A stretch of 6,151 nt of DNA from assembly GCA_030642025.1 (NCBI GenBank), contig DAOWOO010000091.1, positions 1 through 6,151 on the forward strand, written 5' to 3'. The position numbers were made by a program, and so were the translations under genes. Of this stretch, positions 4,761 to 6,151 are shown piece after piece. How positions within the stretch are numbered: the first letter of the stretch is position 1; each line of letters starts with the position of its first letter. This DNA comes from Candidatus Zixiibacteriota bacterium. Lineage in GTDB: Bacteria; Zixibacteria; MSB-5A5; GN15; PGXB01. Under the pieces are notes generated by a model, which had not been told where the DNA came from, did no database searches, and worked only from the letters and a program-made list of their open reading frames with translations.

Positions 4761-6151
4761 ATTGATTTTACTTTCAGGAGCCGCATCGAATTGGAGACGA
4801 CCAGAAGCGACGAAAAAGCCATGGCTGCCGCCGCCACTACCGGCGAGAGCGACCATCCGAACAGAGGATAAAACAGCCCGGCCGCAAGCGGGACGGCCAG
4901 AATATTGTAAAAGAAAGCCCAGAACAGGTTCTGCTTGATTGTCTTATAAGTCAATTTTGAAATTGACAGCGCTTCCACCAGTGTTTCCAGGTTATCGCGC
5001 ACCAGGATAATATCGGCCGATTCAATAGCGGCATCGGCTCCACTTCCCAGCGCCACCCCGATATCAGCCGCCGCCAGCGCCGGCGCGTCGTTGATCCCAT
5101 CACCAACCATAATTACAATGTTTCCCGCCCGTCGCAAAACTTCAACCATCAAGGCTTTCTGGTCCGGCTTGATCCCCGCTTCAAACCGCCCCACGCCCAA
5201 CTGTGCCGCTACCCCGGAAGCGGTACGGTAATTGTCACCGGTTAGAATTATGGCTTCGTATCCTGATTTCTGTATTATATCGATAACCGCCGCCGCTTCA
5301 TCTTTTACCCTGTCCGCCAAGGCTAAATACCCCAGAGCGTGGCCGTCGGTGGCCACAAAAACAACCGTTCGCCCTTTGAGCATATCTTCTTCGGCATCGG
5401 GTTTAAGCGGATTGAAATCAATTTTTTCCTTCTCCATCCGTTCATAACTGCCAACCAGAATCTCGCGGTCTCCTATTGTACCCCTCACCCCTAATCCGGG
5501 GAATTCAGTTATATCTTTAACCGGTAAGGTTTTAATGCCACGATCGGCGGCATAATCAACAATCGCCCTGGCCAGGGGATGCCCGGAGCCGGTTTCAACC
5601 GATGCGGCCATCCGGACAAGCTCAGTATTATCATCACTGTCGGCAGACTTGGCCGACAGCACCTCGAATACTCCTTTCGTCAGCGTGCCGGTCTTGTCAA
5701 AAACAATATGGGTGGCTTTCACGGTTCTTTCAAGAATATCACCGCCGCGAAAATATATCCCTCGCCGCGCCGCCCGACCGGTTCCGGCCAGTACCGCGGT
5801 CGGGGTTGCCAGCCCCATAGCGCAGGGACAGGCGATAATCAGCACCGCTACCGGCGCCGTCAAAAGCATCGAACTGGAGCGGTCGAATAAAAACCACAGG
5901 GTGAATGTCCCGGCGGCAATAAGCAGAATAATGGGGACAAAAATACCGGCGATCCGATCAGCCAGCCGTTGTACCGGGGCCTTGCGATTTTGCGCCTCAC
6001 TTACCAGCCGGATAATCCCGGCCAGGAAAGTGTCCTCGCCGGAACCGGTAACCTCGAAACGAAAGGCGGCGTTGCCGTTTATAGAGCCGCCTATTACTTT
6101 GTCACCGAGCTTTTTTTCTGCCGGTACCGACTCACCGGTAAGCATCGACTC
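4757..6151 (-). CDS. copA: Cu(I)-transporting P1B-type ATPase, C-terminal part (N-terminus beyond the right edge)
   Basis: The frame is open to the right edge; 464 residues are visible. Counting from the Met of SMLTGES (6145), the order is: actuator-domain end with MLTGES; two membrane segments (about 66-87 and 95-118), the second with CPC at 106-108; phosphorylation site DKTGT with Asp150; nucleotide-domain GSGHPLARAI with HP at 189-190; the hinge GDGINDAP (348-355); and two final membrane segments. The CPC motif, the Tyr-Asn pair at 413-414 and M-x2-S-S at 442-446 are the membrane metal-site residues of Cu(I) exporters (P1B-1). Silver is often co-transported. The protein would pump Cu+ out of the cytoplasm using ATP. 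Metal-binding domains, if any, lie outside the window. Its TGA overlaps the pth start. No CopY/CueR-type regulator or copper chaperone is visible here. Family and metal class are well supported; cellular role (detoxification or supply of cuproenzymes) is not distinguishable. Confidence 0.95.
   Translation of the reverse strand, partial: ESMLTGESVPAEKKLGDKVIGGSINGNAAFRFEVTGSGEDTFLAGIIRLVSEAQNRKAPVQRLADRIAGIFVPIILLIAAGTFTLWFLFDRSSSMLLTAPVAVLIIACPCAMGLATPTAVLAGTGRAARRGIYFRGGDILERTVKATHIVFDKTGTLTKGVFEVLSAKSADSDDNTELVRMAASVETGSGHPLARAIVDYAADRGIKTLPVKDITEFPGLGVRGTIGDREILVGSYERMEKEKIDFNPLKPDAEEDMLKGRTVVFVATDGHALGYLALADRVKDEAAAVIDIIQKSGYEAIILTGDNYRTASGVAAQLGVGRFEAGIKPDQKALMVEVLRRAGNIVIMVGDGINDAPALAAADIGVALGSGADAAIESADIILVRDNLETLVEALSISKLTYKTIKQNLFWAFFYNILAVPLAAGLFYPLFGWSLSPVVAAAAMAFSSLLVVSNSMRLLKVKSI
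5637..5659 (-). repeat. Perfect 8-bp inverted repeat inside the ATPase gene
   Basis: CTGTCGGC and GCCGACAG are separated by 7 nt, so the transcript could form an 8-bp GC-rich hairpin. It encodes LSAKSADS in the variable start of the nucleotide-binding domain. There is no following U-run, so it is not a Rho-independent terminator, and it may simply reflect codon content. Confidence 0.4.

Noticed and set aside
4761..4856. 32-residue N-terminal extension of Pth
   Set aside because: It is out-of-frame reading of the ATPase C-terminal coding sequence; Pth homology begins exactly at the Met at 4760.
4425..4871. 148-codon plus-strand open frame opposite pth
   Set aside because: It lies entirely across pth and the end of copA, both of which have full catalytic motifs; its translation resembles no known family.

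Overview
All of this window is explained by one run of eight co-directional genes on the minus strand. Read in the direction of transcription, from right to left, they are: the C-terminal two thirds or so of a Cu(I)-type P1B ATPase (copA-like, entering from the right edge), peptidyl-tRNA hydrolase (pth), ribosomal protein bS6 (rpsF), bS18 (rpsR), a polytopic DUF2232/YybS-type membrane protein, bL9 (rplI), a bifunctional-nuclease/DUF151 protein, and a secreted protein with a TPR-like N-terminal half and a LivK/LpoA-type type-1 periplasmic-binding domain (running off the left edge). No RNA gene, mobile element, CRISPR array or plus-strand gene could be supported.

Gene spacing is very tight: copA and pth overlap in an ATGA, and the following gaps are 42, 24, 24, 31, 4 and 5 nt (the gap between rpsR and the membrane protein depends on its start). 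No internal promoter or terminator could be supported, so the block is most simply read as one operon or as part of a longer one. The core rpsF-rpsR-DUF2232-rplI is a widespread bacterial arrangement. It resembles the rpsF/rpsR and yybS-gdpP-rplI neighbourhood of Firmicutes, but here there is no ssb or priB between rpsF and rpsR and no gdpP between the membrane protein and rplI.

The organism is a bacterium of moderate GC content. It is probably diderm, since the last gene encodes a secreted LpoA/LivK-like protein. The gene order and protein style suggest an FCB-like or deltaproteobacterial-type lineage, for example candidate division Zixibacteria. That is an impression rather than a demonstrated assignment.

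Three themes combine here: translation (Pth, bS6, bS18, bL9), envelope functions (the DUF2232 protein and the periplasmic-binding protein) and metal efflux (the ATPase). I do not see a previously undescribed system. The points most worth a second look are the translational coupling of a copper ATPase to pth, the roughly 80-residue acidic/Pro/Ser/Thr tail on bS6, a small CCG-plus-hairpin element in front of rpsF that could be an S6:S18 autoregulatory site, and the TPR-plus-binding-protein fusion at the left edge.
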